A stretch of 64,000 bases of DNA from NCBI GenBank assembly GCA_016716835.1, contig JADJUW010000001.1, positions 2,756,001 through 2,820,000 on the forward strand, given 5' to 3'. Of this stretch, positions 19,371-27,979 are shown piece after piece. The position numbers were made by a program, and so were the translations under genes. The notes below the pieces were generated by a model. It saw nothing but the letters and a program-made list of their open reading frames with translations, had not been told where the DNA came from and ran no database searches. This stretch comes from Myxococcales bacterium. Its GTDB lineage: Bacteria > Myxococcota_A > Polyangia > Haliangiales > Haliangiaceae. Positions within the stretch are counted from its first letter, which is position 1. The number at the start of each line of letters is the position of its first letter.

Positions 19371-20721
19371 CGAGCAGCACGAGCGACATCGCCAGCAGCG
19401 AGACCTCGCCGGCACCAACCGACGCCGCGCACCCACGCTTAGGCATGACGGTCGGTATCGGATCGGGACCGCCTTGGTGCGTCACACCTTGCGGCAGCTC
19501 TTGCAGCTCGCGATCCATGCGGTGAACTTCTGGATCGAGCGTCACGCCGCCAGGCGCGGGCACCTCGGCGGTTGGATCAGCCGCTGCCGCCGCAACCAAT
19601 TCGCTCGCGGCATCGGGATGTTCGATGAGTGCCAGGCAGGCGCGATCGACATTGATCACTGCGGCCAGCCGATTGGTCTTTGCGTTGCCGGGGCTCAGCT
19701 TAACGTCTACGTGGCAATTTTCGCCTTTGAGGCTACCGCCCACTTCGACGGCCATCGGGCTTGCGAGCAGCAAGGCACCACGGGCTAAGCCCTTGGGCAA
19801 GACCAGCGAAAAGCTAGACTTGCCGCGTGAACGCGCCGCAAACAGCGTTTCGCTGCCGCGCGCTAGTGCCCAACCTTCGGCATCCCCGCTGCCACCGCCG
19901 CCCGTGATCATCAGCGCGGTCGGCACGCCTGGGCGCGTCGCCGCGGCGGTGACGTCGAGCACGTGCCCGGCCAACATGCGGGTGCCGCTTAGCTGCGTGC
20001 GATACTCGTGCGCTGGAAAACGCGACGCATCGCAGGCCCCGCGCGCGACGCCATCTTGAAAGCAGTCACCCTTGGGCAGGCTGCGCGCGTCGGTCTTGGC
20101 GGGTTTAGCGCTGACAAAGCCGACCGGATACACGCCAAGTTGCGACGAACCTACCGTGGCCGCATACGACGAGCCCATTTGCGCAAAGCGCCCGAGCGAA
20201 CGAAAGCGGAGATGGAATTCACGCGAGGTCGGCGCCTGCGCCTCATCAAACACAAACACCGCCGCGCTCTTGCCGCCATCGTAGGGTATTAGCGCCACCT
20301 CGCGCGTCGCCACCCTGACGTCGCTTGGTCGCTCCTGAAACGCATATTGGTCGGCATATTCGCAGCGCAACGCCACCGCGCCCGAGGCAGTTTGCATGAT
20401 GGTGCGTAGCCCCGAGGCCTTGCCCCAAAACGCCTGGCTGGGACGATAGTTATCTGGCAATTGCGGCGACTCCAAGGTGGGCGCGTTGCTGGTGAGCGAT
20501 GACAAGGAGCCGTACGGCGTCGGATCAATCAGCACCTCGTCGCGACCGCGCGAGATCACCAAGTTGCCAGCATTGGGCGGCCGGTGATCGACGTCGAGCG
20601 TGCGCGAACACTGCATCGCCATCCACACCGCCTCGCTCTCTTGGCGCCCGACCAAGGTCCGCGCATAGTAGGTGCCTGAGCCGCGCGCGTAGTAGTTGCA
20701 GCCAATGGTCGCGACCTTGCT
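19345..20721 (-). pseudogene. C-terminal half of an interrupted heparinase-II/III-like protein
   Basis: This continues, in the same frame and without any gap, the upstream ORF that ends at a TAA (20722-20724). Immediately after the stop the frame reads 'SKVATIGCNYYARGSGTYYA', then 'DHRPPNAGNLVISRGRDEVLIDP', the all-beta C-terminal region expected of heparinase-II/III-like polysaccharide lyases. Further down it has a long beta domain and a C-terminal tail with a Cys, a hydrophobic helix and an Arg-rich end ('KRGCAASVG' ... 'YLRRYR'), the pattern of a MYXO-CTERM surface-sorting signal. The likeliest state is one 820-residue gene with a nonsense mutation; a separate initiation inside this half (ATG 20655) cannot be excluded. 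Confidence 0.75.
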
Positions 20722-21807
20722 TTAGTCTGCAACGATACCTTCGGTGAGCGCCTCAAACAGCGGGAACTCGCGAAAAACTAGCTTCTTGCCAATTATGACG
20801 TTGCGCGCCTGTTGCGCCGGATCGCCGTTTGGCGCGGCGATCATAAGTGCCGCGGGCACCAAGAGATTGGCCGCCAAACTTGGCGTTTCTGATTGCGTAT
20901 CGCCGCCGGCGAACATCATGCCGTTAGGCGCGAGGCCGTGCAGAAAGCGAGGCAGCAGCGCCTGCGCCCATGCCGTGAAGCCGGGCATTTCATAACCGCG
21001 ATGTGCCAAGGCGCGACCGGCAAGCGCGTAGTTCGCCACCGCCAGGGGACCGTACTGCCAACCCTCGGGCCAATCGCCACCTTCGAGCACGCCACCGGGC
21101 GCCAAGGCGGCCTTCATGTCGGTATCCCAGATCTCGCTGCGCACGAACGCCCATTGCGCTTTTTCCGCGGCGGTTAGGTCGCGCTCAATAGCGGCGTAGC
21201 CCAGCGTAGCCGCGGCAACATAGCCGGCGTGGTAGTTGTTGCCAGGCGCGCGCGCGCGATACCCGCTCTTGCGATACCAATCGACCCATGCCCACAAACG
21301 CTCTCGCATGCGTGCCTTGAGCTCCTTGGTGAGCAGCGGATGATCGTAGAGCCAATCGTATGCCAGCGCGGTATTTGGCCCGAGGGCACGAATGGAAAAG
21401 CCGCTGTCGCGGCGCGCCGCCTCATTGCCGCCCAGCTTGTCACCAACTTTTTGCAGGTCATCAATAAGTGCGGTCGCAAAGCGAACCGACGTCTTGGCAA
21501 AGCGCTCGTCGCCGGTAGCCACCCAAGCCACCAGGCATGCTTGCAGATACTGAGCCCAATCCAGCCCCATATAGGCATCGCGCTCGAATTCATTCGGCCG
21601 CGCCGCAATATCGGTGCACCGAGCCACTGCGCGCCCAATCGCGCTATTGCGATCTTTGGCGGCGGCACGCCAAACGACGATGATGCCGTCGTCGATGATC
21701 ATGCTCGGCTTAGCCACCGCCACGCTTGGTCGCGTCAGCGTTGCGCCGAGGAGCGTGGCCAAGGCAATCAGCTTGACGGAAAAGAGCATCGTGTTTCGCT
21801 TACCCAT
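20722..21807 (-). CDS. N-terminal half of heparinase-II/III-like lyase, ends at premature TAA
   Basis: A 361-residue secreted protein with a signal peptide ('LATLLGATLTRPSVAVAKP') and an alpha-toroid made of repeated helices, as in alginate/heparin lyases: 'NTALAYDWLYDHPLLT', 'APGNNYHAGYVAAATLG' (Asn-Tyr-His catalytic region) and 'EGGDWPEGWQYGPLA'. It stops at TAA 20722-20724 just before the 'YYARGSGTYYA' segment that normally continues the fold, so it lacks the beta domain. The start overlaps the 3' end of the oxidoreductase-epimerase fusion gene by eight bases, implying co-transcription. Role: cleavage of an acidic polysaccharide at the cell surface, if functional. Confidence 0.8.
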   Translation of the reverse strand: MGKRNTMLFSVKLIALATLLGATLTRPSVAVAKPSMIIDDGIIVVWRAAAKDRNSAIGRAVARCTDIAARPNEFERDAYMGLDWAQYLQACLVAWVATGDERFAKTSVRFATALIDDLQKVGDKLGGNEAARRDSGFSIRALGPNTALAYDWLYDHPLLTKELKARMRERLWAWVDWYRKSGYRARAPGNNYHAGYVAAATLGYAAIERDLTAAEKAQWAFVRSEIWDTDMKAALAPGGVLEGGDWPEGWQYGPLAVANYALAGRALAHRGYEMPGFTAWAQALLPRFLHGLAPNGMMFAGGDTQSETPSLAANLLVPAALMIAAPNGDPAQQARNVIIGKKLVFREFPLFEALTEGIVAD

Positions 21808-23863
21808 GGTTTACTCCTGCTTGTTGAACCGCGGCGACGCGGCGCATACCCTCGGCAACACCGACCACGGGTTGCCACCCGAGCAATTGCTGCGCACGCC
21901 TCGATTCATAGTGCATGCGCGAGAGCGCGCTCTTGAGGCGATATTTTGACACCGGCGACTCGCGCCCGATCATGCCGAGCGGCCATTCTGAGAAACGGCC
22001 GATCGCAAACAGCAGGCCGCGCGGCACGTGCAGCACGCCCTTGCGGTTACCGCCACCGCTTTGGCCATCGACGGCAGCCAACACCTCGGCTTGGGTCAGC
22101 CCGGCCGGATCGACGAGTTGCAAGATCTCGCCGGCGCAGAGGCCCTTGGCCATTGCAAGTGCTACCGCCTCGACGACGTCGTCGATATAGATCAAAGGCA
22201 ACTCGAGCGTGCCATCGCCAAGCACCAGCCACTTGCCAAACGCGCGCCGCGCCACCGCGCCGTTGACGAGCGGAATGCGCTGGCCAAAAATTTGGCCAGG
22301 ACGCAAGATGACGCACGGCAAGCCGCCTAACGCCGCCGCACTCACCGCTTGCTCGGCCTCGAGCTTGGCGCGGGTATAGGCGCCACGCTTGCCGGGATTA
22401 GGCTCTAGCGCCGCCGTCTCATCAACTGTCCGATTTTCGGACCCTGCCCAATCGACCACCGACATCGAGCTGATATGGACGAGCTGCCTTACGCCGTGCT
22501 GCTTGCATGCGGCGATCACGTTCTGCGTGCCGACCACGGTACCGCCCAGATGCTCGGGCCACCCGCCCTTCATCGCCGCGCCGCAATGCACGACGACGTC
22601 AGCACCGGCGATGGCGCGATCAACCGCCACCGGATCGCCGAGATTGCCAATTTCATAGACCAGCCCAGGCACCACCTTGCGCGGCAGGCGGCGGACAAAC
22701 GCGCGCACGCTGTGGCCGTCACCAAGCAACCGCTGCACAATTGCGGAGCCAAGCGCGCCCGAAGCGCCGGTAACCGCAACGTCCACCTTGGCGGCGCGCG
22801 GCACCGCGGCCAACGTCTTGGCGTAGTCCGCCTCGGCGGCACGAGCGATCGCCTCGCAATGCGCCACCACGCGCGTCGCATCGGCGACCGTTACGGCCGG
22901 CGGTTGCCCTGCGCTTAGCCGCGCATAAAAATCGGCGACAAACTCGCGCAGGCCCTGATATGGCCGCACCACCTTGCGCGCGTAGTTCCAAACCCCTTGC
23001 GGCACGTCGATCATGGGCCCCATTGATTCGGCAAACGCATTGACGATGCGCTCGGCGGCCTTAGGCAGCGGCGTCGATCGTCGCGCGCCGTGAAACATCG
23101 CGAATAAATCGACGCGCAAGATACCCTTGGTGCCGTGGATGATGAGCTGGCTTTGCAGCGGCTTGGTGTTCCACGACAGCTGAAATTGCCCGAGGCCGCG
23201 CTCGCATTGCACCATGGCGCGCCATTCGTCGTAGGCGAGATTTGGATCGCCGCCAAGCGAAAGCCATTCGCCTTCGCATTTCTTGATCGGGCCAAGAAAG
23301 GCTTCGAGCAGGTAGAAACAATGCACGCCTAAATCGCGAAACGGATAGCCCGCATCGCGATAGTGCGGCGGCAGCGGGCCGCCTTCGTAGGGCGGGTACT
23401 CCGAACCGCGCAAAATATCGACCGAAACGATCTCGCCGAATTCGCCAGCGCGCACCCGTGCCAGCGCGCGAGCCAATTGTGGATCAAACAGCAACGAGTG
23501 ATTCACCGTCGCGACGCGGCCATACTGCGCGGCGGCGGCGGCGACCTTGGCGCAATCGCCTTCGTCCTCGGCAAGCGGCTTTTCTACCAGCACGTGGCAC
23601 CCAAGCCGCATCGCCTCAATTGCCAACGCCGCATGCGAGCTCGGCGGGGTGCAGATGTGCATGACGTTGGCACCCGCCGCCACCATCTCAGCCATGTTGT
23701 TAAACGCAGGCACTCCCGCCTGCGCCGCGCGCGCCTCAGCGCGATCGCGCGCAAGATCCGCGACGCCTACGACTTCGACCCCAGGCACCGCCGCCAGCGC
23801 CGCCAAGTGAAATTCTGAAATATTGCCAGCGCCTACGACGCCAACTCGCCACGAAACAGTCAT
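21800..23863 (-). CDS. Gfo/Idh/MocA oxidoreductase fused to NAD-dependent epimerase
   Basis: A 687-residue fusion. Residues 1-340 are a Gfo/Idh/MocA dehydrogenase: N-terminal Rossmann 'VGVVGAGNISEFHL', the 'VEKPLAEDEGD' motif (EKP catalytic Lys) and the C-terminal alpha/beta domain. Residues ~365-680 are an extended SDR (NAD-dependent epimerase/dehydratase): 'VAVTGASGALGSAI', 'DVVVHCGAAMKG', 'SSMSVVDW' and a Tyr-x-x-x-Lys with 'GAYTRAKLEAEQ'. Both modules act on sugar nucleotides, so one polypeptide may perform two consecutive steps. The start is ATG 23863, chosen over one five codons upstream. The heparinase gene follows with an overlap, suggesting a polysaccharide function. Confidence 0.87.
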   Translation of the reverse strand: MTVSWRVGVVGAGNISEFHLAALAAVPGVEVVGVADLARDRAEARAAQAGVPAFNNMAEMVAAGANVMHICTPPSSHAALAIEAMRLGCHVLVEKPLAEDEGDCAKVAAAAAQYGRVATVNHSLLFDPQLARALARVRAGEFGEIVSVDILRGSEYPPYEGGPLPPHYRDAGYPFRDLGVHCFYLLEAFLGPIKKCEGEWLSLGGDPNLAYDEWRAMVQCERGLGQFQLSWNTKPLQSQLIIHGTKGILRVDLFAMFHGARRSTPLPKAAERIVNAFAESMGPMIDVPQGVWNYARKVVRPYQGLREFVADFYARLSAGQPPAVTVADATRVVAHCEAIARAAEADYAKTLAAVPRAAKVDVAVTGASGALGSAIVQRLLGDGHSVRAFVRRLPRKVVPGLVYEIGNLGDPVAVDRAIAGADVVVHCGAAMKGGWPEHLGGTVVGTQNVIAACKQHGVRQLVHISSMSVVDWAGSENRTVDETAALEPNPGKRGAYTRAKLEAEQAVSAAALGGLPCVILRPGQIFGQRIPLVNGAVARRAFGKWLVLGDGTLELPLIYIDDVVEAVALAMAKGLCAGEILQLVDPAGLTQAEVLAAVDGQSGGGNRKGVLHVPRGLLFAIGRFSEWPLGMIGRESPVSKYRLKSALSRMHYESRRAQQLLGWQPVVGVAEGMRRVAAVQQAGVNHG

Positions 23864-23879
23864 GCGCCATGGTAGCAAA

Positions 23880-23931
23880 GGTCGGGGTCACGCACCCGGC
23901 GAAATTCCTATTATTGATAGCTAGTTCCTGA
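23880..23931 (-). repeat. Possible partial family A repeat
   Basis: Read on the minus strand this stretch holds 'TATCAATAATAGGAATTTCG' followed by 'GGTGCGTGACCCC', resembling the right-hand half of family A (TATCAATTT...CGTGACCC at 54537-54566). The word GGTCACGCACCC recurs in plus orientation at about 25733, so the two copies flank the two genes between. The left half of the repeat is absent. Confidence 0.35.
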
Positions 23932-24763
23932 CTAGTTCCAGCGTCGTGACAACCAGGCTGTGGTCAGACGCAGCGGTGGGCGTAGTCACACTTGATACCG
24001 GCCGCAACGCAGCATTCGCAAAAACCGCGTCGATGCGCAATGAGATCGGGAAAATGCCTCCAGCTCGCCAGTGCCAGGTTGGCCTGGCCATGGTCCTCGG
24101 CCCCTCCGCGAAACCAGCGCCTGCGAGTTCACGCCACGCAACCTGCCCCTCCACGCTGTTGAAGTCGCCGCCGACGACCGCGAGCTCCTTGCCCGCGACC
24201 TCGGCTAGAATGGCGGGCATCTCTTTGGCGTGGATAGCCTGCAGCCTGGCGAACTCCTTTGAAATTGCCGCCATGCTGCCAGCGCGCGCTAGACGATGAT
24301 AATTAACCGGCGCTAGGTGAACATTGACCGCGGTCAACCGCGCATGACCCCATTTCGCAGGGCTCAGCGAGAGCTCGGCCACCTGGGTGCCAAAAATCCC
24401 TCCATGGCGCCGCGGCACATAGCGCGAGGAGATGATCGGAAGCTTTGACAACAAGGCAAATCCACCTGCCGCCCAATCTTCGTCATCGGTCCACGATTGG
24501 TGGGGATAGCGCGCGCGCAGCCGACGCTGCAAGTAGTCTAGTGACTCGCTGTTGGTTTCTTGCAGAAAAACAATGTCAGCTTCGCTCTGCTCGATAAGCT
24601 CGTGCACTGCGGCGAGGTCGAAATTTTGAAAAAGGATGTTGAACGTTGCGACCGTAAGCGTCGGTAAACGCGGCGGCTTAGCCGAATGCGACTCGGGCGC
24701 ACCATGCGCCGAAGCAACCAGGATTAGGCATCCCAATACAAGCCGACCTGGAAGCGACCACAT
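23921..24763 (-). CDS. Secreted endonuclease/exonuclease/phosphatase-family protein
   Basis: A 280-residue protein counted from the ATG at 24763, which gives a signal peptide ('LVLGCLILVASAHGAP'); a longer open frame upstream would overlap the preceding gene. The EEP fold is clear: 'VATFNILFQN' (metal-binding Asn), 'DIVFLQET' (catalytic Glu), 'GGDFNSVEG' (Asp-Phe-Asn) and the closing 'ASDHSLVV' (Asp-His). It hydrolyses phosphodiesters or phosphomonoesters, possibly of nucleic acid or phospholipid, outside the cytoplasm. It follows the GGDEF gene by 52 bp. Base composition is lower in G+C than neighbouring genes. Confidence 0.83.
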   Translation of the reverse strand: MWSLPGRLVLGCLILVASAHGAPESHSAKPPRLPTLTVATFNILFQNFDLAAVHELIEQSEADIVFLQETNSESLDYLQRRLRARYPHQSWTDDEDWAAGGFALLSKLPIISSRYVPRRHGGIFGTQVAELSLSPAKWGHARLTAVNVHLAPVNYHRLARAGSMAAISKEFARLQAIHAKEMPAILAEVAGKELAVVGGDFNSVEGQVAWRELAGAGFAEGPRTMARPTWHWRAGGIFPISLRIDAVFANAALRPVSSVTTPTAASDHSLVVTTLELVRN

Positions 24764-24815
24764 GAGTGACAATAATACGTTCTTGCAAACCCAGGGAAGG
24801 CCCAAAAGAGGCGCC

Positions 24816-25703
24816 CTACATTTTCCGCACCATCTCAGGCGGCAGGGATGGCCGCCTTGCGCGCTTATCTTGGTACATCGCCTCGTCGGCTGCCCGCAGG
24901 CTACCACTTAGTTCGGACACGCTGGTGGCAACCGCCCAGCCGACCGAAAACCATACCTGCTCGGTCAATTCATGCTTGCTATTGTGTGCGTCGGCCTGAG
25001 CTCGCAGTCTCCCCACGATTTGCGTGCACGCCGCCTCGTTGGCCTCGGGTAAAATCGCCGCAAACTCGTCGCCACCGACCCGAGCGATGGTATCGCTGCC
25101 GCGGAAAACCGTGCGGAACAACTGCCCCGCCCGCACCAACAGGGCATCGCCGGCTTCGTGACCGCGACTGTCGTTGGCCGCTTTGAGGCCGTCGATGTCG
25201 ATCATCATGGTGCCGACCGGAAACCGTCCAGCCTCACCAACGCGACGAATTTCTTCGTCAAAAAACACGCGATTCGGCAACCCAGTCAGTCGGTCGTGGG
25301 TGCTGAGAAATCGCAGTTTGGTCGTGGCTTCATAACGATCGGAGACGTCGCGAACGATCGCAATGACAAAGCGCTCGTTGTCGATTTCGAGCGGACTTAG
25401 GCTGATTTCGGCCGGAAATTCCCGCCCGTCACGATGTTGGGCGGTTACTTCGATACCCGAACCCATCTGCCTCAGCCGCGGCGCTTCGCCGTACTGCTGC
25501 CTTAGCTGAACGTGACGTTCGCGCAGCCTTGCCGGGAGTAACGTCTCGATCGCGGAACCGACAAGTTCGGCGCGCGATATGCCAAAGAGCCGCTCGGCCT
25601 GCTCATTGACGAGAATCATCTGACCAGCCTGATTCGCGACCACGATCGCATCTGGCGCTACCTCCAAGAGTGCAGCGCACAGCTTAGACCAATCCATCGA
25701 CAT
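24816..25703 (-). CDS. PAS-GGDEF diguanylate cyclase
   Basis: A 295-residue soluble protein from ATG 25703 (an earlier in-frame ATG exists at 25739). Residues ~5-120 are a PAS domain ('PDAIVVANQAGQMILVNEQAE', with 'RDGREFPAEISLSPLE' later), then an S-helix-like linker and a GGDEF domain starting at 'THDRLTGLPNRVFFDEE'. The catalytic loop is intact ('RVGGDEFAAILPE'), so c-di-GMP synthesis is expected. No transmembrane segment is seen, so the PAS domain senses a cytoplasmic signal. The C-terminal part after GGDEF is somewhat shortened ('DEAMYQDKRAR'). Confidence 0.92.
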   Translation of the reverse strand: MSMDWSKLCAALLEVAPDAIVVANQAGQMILVNEQAERLFGISRAELVGSAIETLLPARLRERHVQLRQQYGEAPRLRQMGSGIEVTAQHRDGREFPAEISLSPLEIDNERFVIAIVRDVSDRYEATTKLRFLSTHDRLTGLPNRVFFDEEIRRVGEAGRFPVGTMMIDIDGLKAANDSRGHEAGDALLVRAGQLFRTVFRGSDTIARVGGDEFAAILPEANEAACTQIVGRLRAQADAHNSKHELTEQVWFSVGWAVATSVSELSGSLRAADEAMYQDKRARRPSLPPEMVRKM

Positions 25704-25822
25704 CTCTTGATGGTACCAGATTGGCGAAGTGGCGGTCACGCACCCCGCTTCGGCTTATGCCTTAGCCAGCTACGCCCGTGGTTCGTGGCAAGTGGCGGTT
25801 TGCCGTTTCCAGGCAAAGCGGG

Positions 25823-26452
25823 CTAGTCGCACGAGGTGTAGCGAGTGCCGTCGAGGGTGGATGGGCGCAATTGGCGCAGTAGGCGCTCGCTGCTGTAATT
25901 AATGCCGGGCGGCAATAGCGTGACGTCCCGCGTTGCGGTTTCTACTGAGTCCCCGTTGTGCTCCCCGAGACAAACGGTATTGCGTTCCGTAAATTCTATG
26001 GCCCATACGGCGTTATGGTCTTCTGCTTGGGCAGTGGTTCCGTCAGCCAAAATGGCCCAGGCGCCACCATCTCCCGAGACGAACCAGGTGTTGGGCTCGC
26101 TTGGATCCTCGATGACCTCTCCAGAAATGTAGCCCCTATAGTTCACGACGTTGTCGCTCGTACATCCGGCGATTTCGGCATATAACTGAGTGTTTAGGCC
26201 GCTCTGACCTGTTGTTACGATCTGAACGATGCGAGGTGATTTGGCCTTTCCATCGCGGCAGTAGTCGTAGGGACGTGCGTACCCGCTCACGACCCACTCT
26301 TCCATAAATTTCGATTTATCCGTTACCCAACCTGGCTGATCAAACGTTGGCGGTCCGCTCACATTGTCGTCGCTCATACAGGCAGCCTGGCCAAACCCAA
26401 CCAAAGCGACCGTTGAGGCAAAAAGTGCTGACGCGGTTTTTGATTTTGTCAT
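25823..26452 (-). CDS. Putative secreted protein of unknown function
   Basis: A 209-residue protein with a signal peptide and a Cys at the end of the hydrophobic stretch ('GQAACMSDD'), so perhaps a lipoprotein. The ATG at 26452 begins 'MTKSKTASALFAS'. The mature part contains several Cys and Gly/Asp-rich beta segments and resembles no family I recognise. The codon choice is less GC-biased than in neighbouring genes, as in the nuclease and cyclase genes beside it. It is followed by an intergenic gap and preceded by ~130 bp with a CCCCA/TGGGG hairpin near 26548-26562. Confidence 0.6.
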   Translation of the reverse strand: MTKSKTASALFASTVALVGFGQAACMSDDNVSGPPTFDQPGWVTDKSKFMEEWVVSGYARPYDYCRDGKAKSPRIVQIVTTGQSGLNTQLYAEIAGCTSDNVVNYRGYISGEVIEDPSEPNTWFVSGDGGAWAILADGTTAQAEDHNAVWAIEFTERNTVCLGEHNGDSVETATRDVTLLPPGINYSSERLLRQLRPSTLDGTRYTSCD

Positions 26453-26606
26453 GTTAAGACAATAAAGCAATCGGCATGCCAGGCTTCCGCCTACTTGCCC
26501 TAGGTGCTATCGCCGGGGCCTACTCGCCCGTGGGGCCGCACCTCCCCAAAACTGGGGTGAGTCTCCCCGTGGCTGGACCATGAACGGTTCGACCACGGCA
26601 GCCAGG

Positions 26607-27023
26607 CTACGCCCGCGGCTCGTGGTACGTGCCCGGCGCGGCCGTGATGTACACCGCATCGAACGGCTCCACGACGTTGGCAGTATGGGGCACGCCAGCT
26701 GGATTGACGATGGCCTGCCCAGCCCCCACCATCACGGTTACCTCGCGATCACCCAAGCGTTGCACGAATTCGGCTTGGCCGCGCGTAACGATGACGAGCT
26801 CGTCTCCGCCTGGATGGATTTCCCAAACGCGCCATGATTCATGGCTGGTGCCGAAAGAGACGAGGCGCCCCACATCGGCGGGCGTGCAGTACTTCTCGAC
26901 GTAGCCGTCATAATTGTGCCCAAAGGCGCGCACGGCGATGATCGCAGGGGCGTCGGCGGGGCTCGATGGCAGGTGTACGGCGTCTTGGCCGTCAGCCAAG
27001 TGAAGCGGCGAGGTTTCGTTCAT
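26607..27023 (-). CDS. Cupin-domain protein
   Basis: A 138-residue single-domain cupin. The start is ATG 27023; a longer open frame upstream reads as non-coding. The two cupin motifs are visible: 'WEIHPGGDELVIVTRGQAEFV' (with H, E) and 'AGQAIVNPAGVPHTANV' (with H). Metal binding by His/Glu residues is expected, but no substrate can be assigned. It is followed immediately upstream by the desaturase gene (27 bp gap on the same strand). Confidence 0.82.
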   Translation of the reverse strand: MNETSPLHLADGQDAVHLPSSPADAPAIIAVRAFGHNYDGYVEKYCTPADVGRLVSFGTSHESWRVWEIHPGGDELVIVTRGQAEFVQRLGDREVTVMVGAGQAIVNPAGVPHTANVVEPFDAVYITAAPGTYHEPRA

Positions 27024-27049
27024 GCCGCGTAGCTTAACGAAATATCGTC

Positions 27050-27952
27050 CTACTCGCTTGCGGTCGTGGGCGGCGTTTCGCCCTCTGGCGCGAGCCGCCA
27101 GGCAGCCACTTCGGCGCGCTTGGCGGCAATCTTGTCGGCGGCCGCACGCTTTAGGCGCGTCGCCAATCGCACCATGGCTAGCGACCGAATGAGCCACTTG
27201 CCTGGATCCCAATAATACCAACGATCGCCGATGCGATAGTCGTGCGGAAACACATGATGGTAGTTGTGCTGGCCCTCGCCAAAGGTCAGAAACGAGCAAA
27301 AATGGCTGTTGGTCGCGGATTGCGCAGGGTCAAACGGGCGCGTGCCCCAGCTGTGAGCGAGCGAGTTGATGCAAAACGTCGCGTGATGCGAAATAAAAAG
27401 CCGCACCAGAAAGCCCATGTAAAATGCACCGAGCCAATCGCCGCTGATGGCGCCTAGCACCACGCATGCGAGCAGGCTGCTGCCAAGAAACGCGGCGACA
27501 TAGTGGCGATGCTGCCACGCGAGCAAGCGGCTGCGCTTTAGGTCATTGATTGTGTGCATATCGAGTGGCTGGCGCTGGTCAAAGATCCACAGCACGTGCG
27601 CATACCAAAAGCCCTTGCCCATATCGTGCGGGTCGTCATCGGTGTCAGTGTGCTTATGGTGGCGGCGATGATCAAAGGCCCACTCCCACGCGCTGCCTTG
27701 GCCGATGAGCGTTGCAAAAAACAGGAGCACGACTTCGGCGGCAGGCCGCAAGACAAACGTCTTGTGCGAATAATATCTATGGTACAGCGTGGTCAGCGAA
27801 ACACCGCAAAGACCGATGATCACGACCGTCGCTAGCGTCAGCGTCAGGCTCGGCATCGCGAACCACAAATAAAATGGCAACGTCAGCAGCAGCACCGCGT
27901 GGTACGCGATGAAGAAGCTGCCCGCCGTCCAATTAAACCCTTTGGCCCCCAT
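27050..27952 (-). CDS. Acyl-CoA/fatty acid desaturase (delta-9 type)
   Basis: A 300-residue integral membrane di-iron desaturase with the three His boxes in order: HRYYSH (58-63), HRRHH (95-99) and HNYHH (229-233). Four hydrophobic segments (about 13-33, 37-55, 68-86 and 155-175/180-188) fit the known topology. It introduces a double bond into membrane fatty acyl chains. The C-terminal tail is rich in Lys/Ala. It is co-directional with the cupin gene downstream and the glycosyltransferase upstream. Confidence 0.94.
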   Translation of the reverse strand: MGAKGFNWTAGSFFIAYHAVLLLTLPFYLWFAMPSLTLTLATVVIIGLCGVSLTTLYHRYYSHKTFVLRPAAEVVLLFFATLIGQGSAWEWAFDHRRHHKHTDTDDDPHDMGKGFWYAHVLWIFDQRQPLDMHTINDLKRSRLLAWQHRHYVAAFLGSSLLACVVLGAISGDWLGAFYMGFLVRLFISHHATFCINSLAHSWGTRPFDPAQSATNSHFCSFLTFGEGQHNYHHVFPHDYRIGDRWYYWDPGKWLIRSLAMVRLATRLKRAAADKIAAKRAEVAAWRLAPEGETPPTTASE

Positions 27953-27979
27953 AAGGCAGCTTTAGCACAGGTAAGACCG

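Noticed and set aside
20722..20724. Selenocysteine or programmed readthrough at the lyase stop
   Set aside because: The codon is TAA, not TGA or TAG, with no readthrough context known to me.
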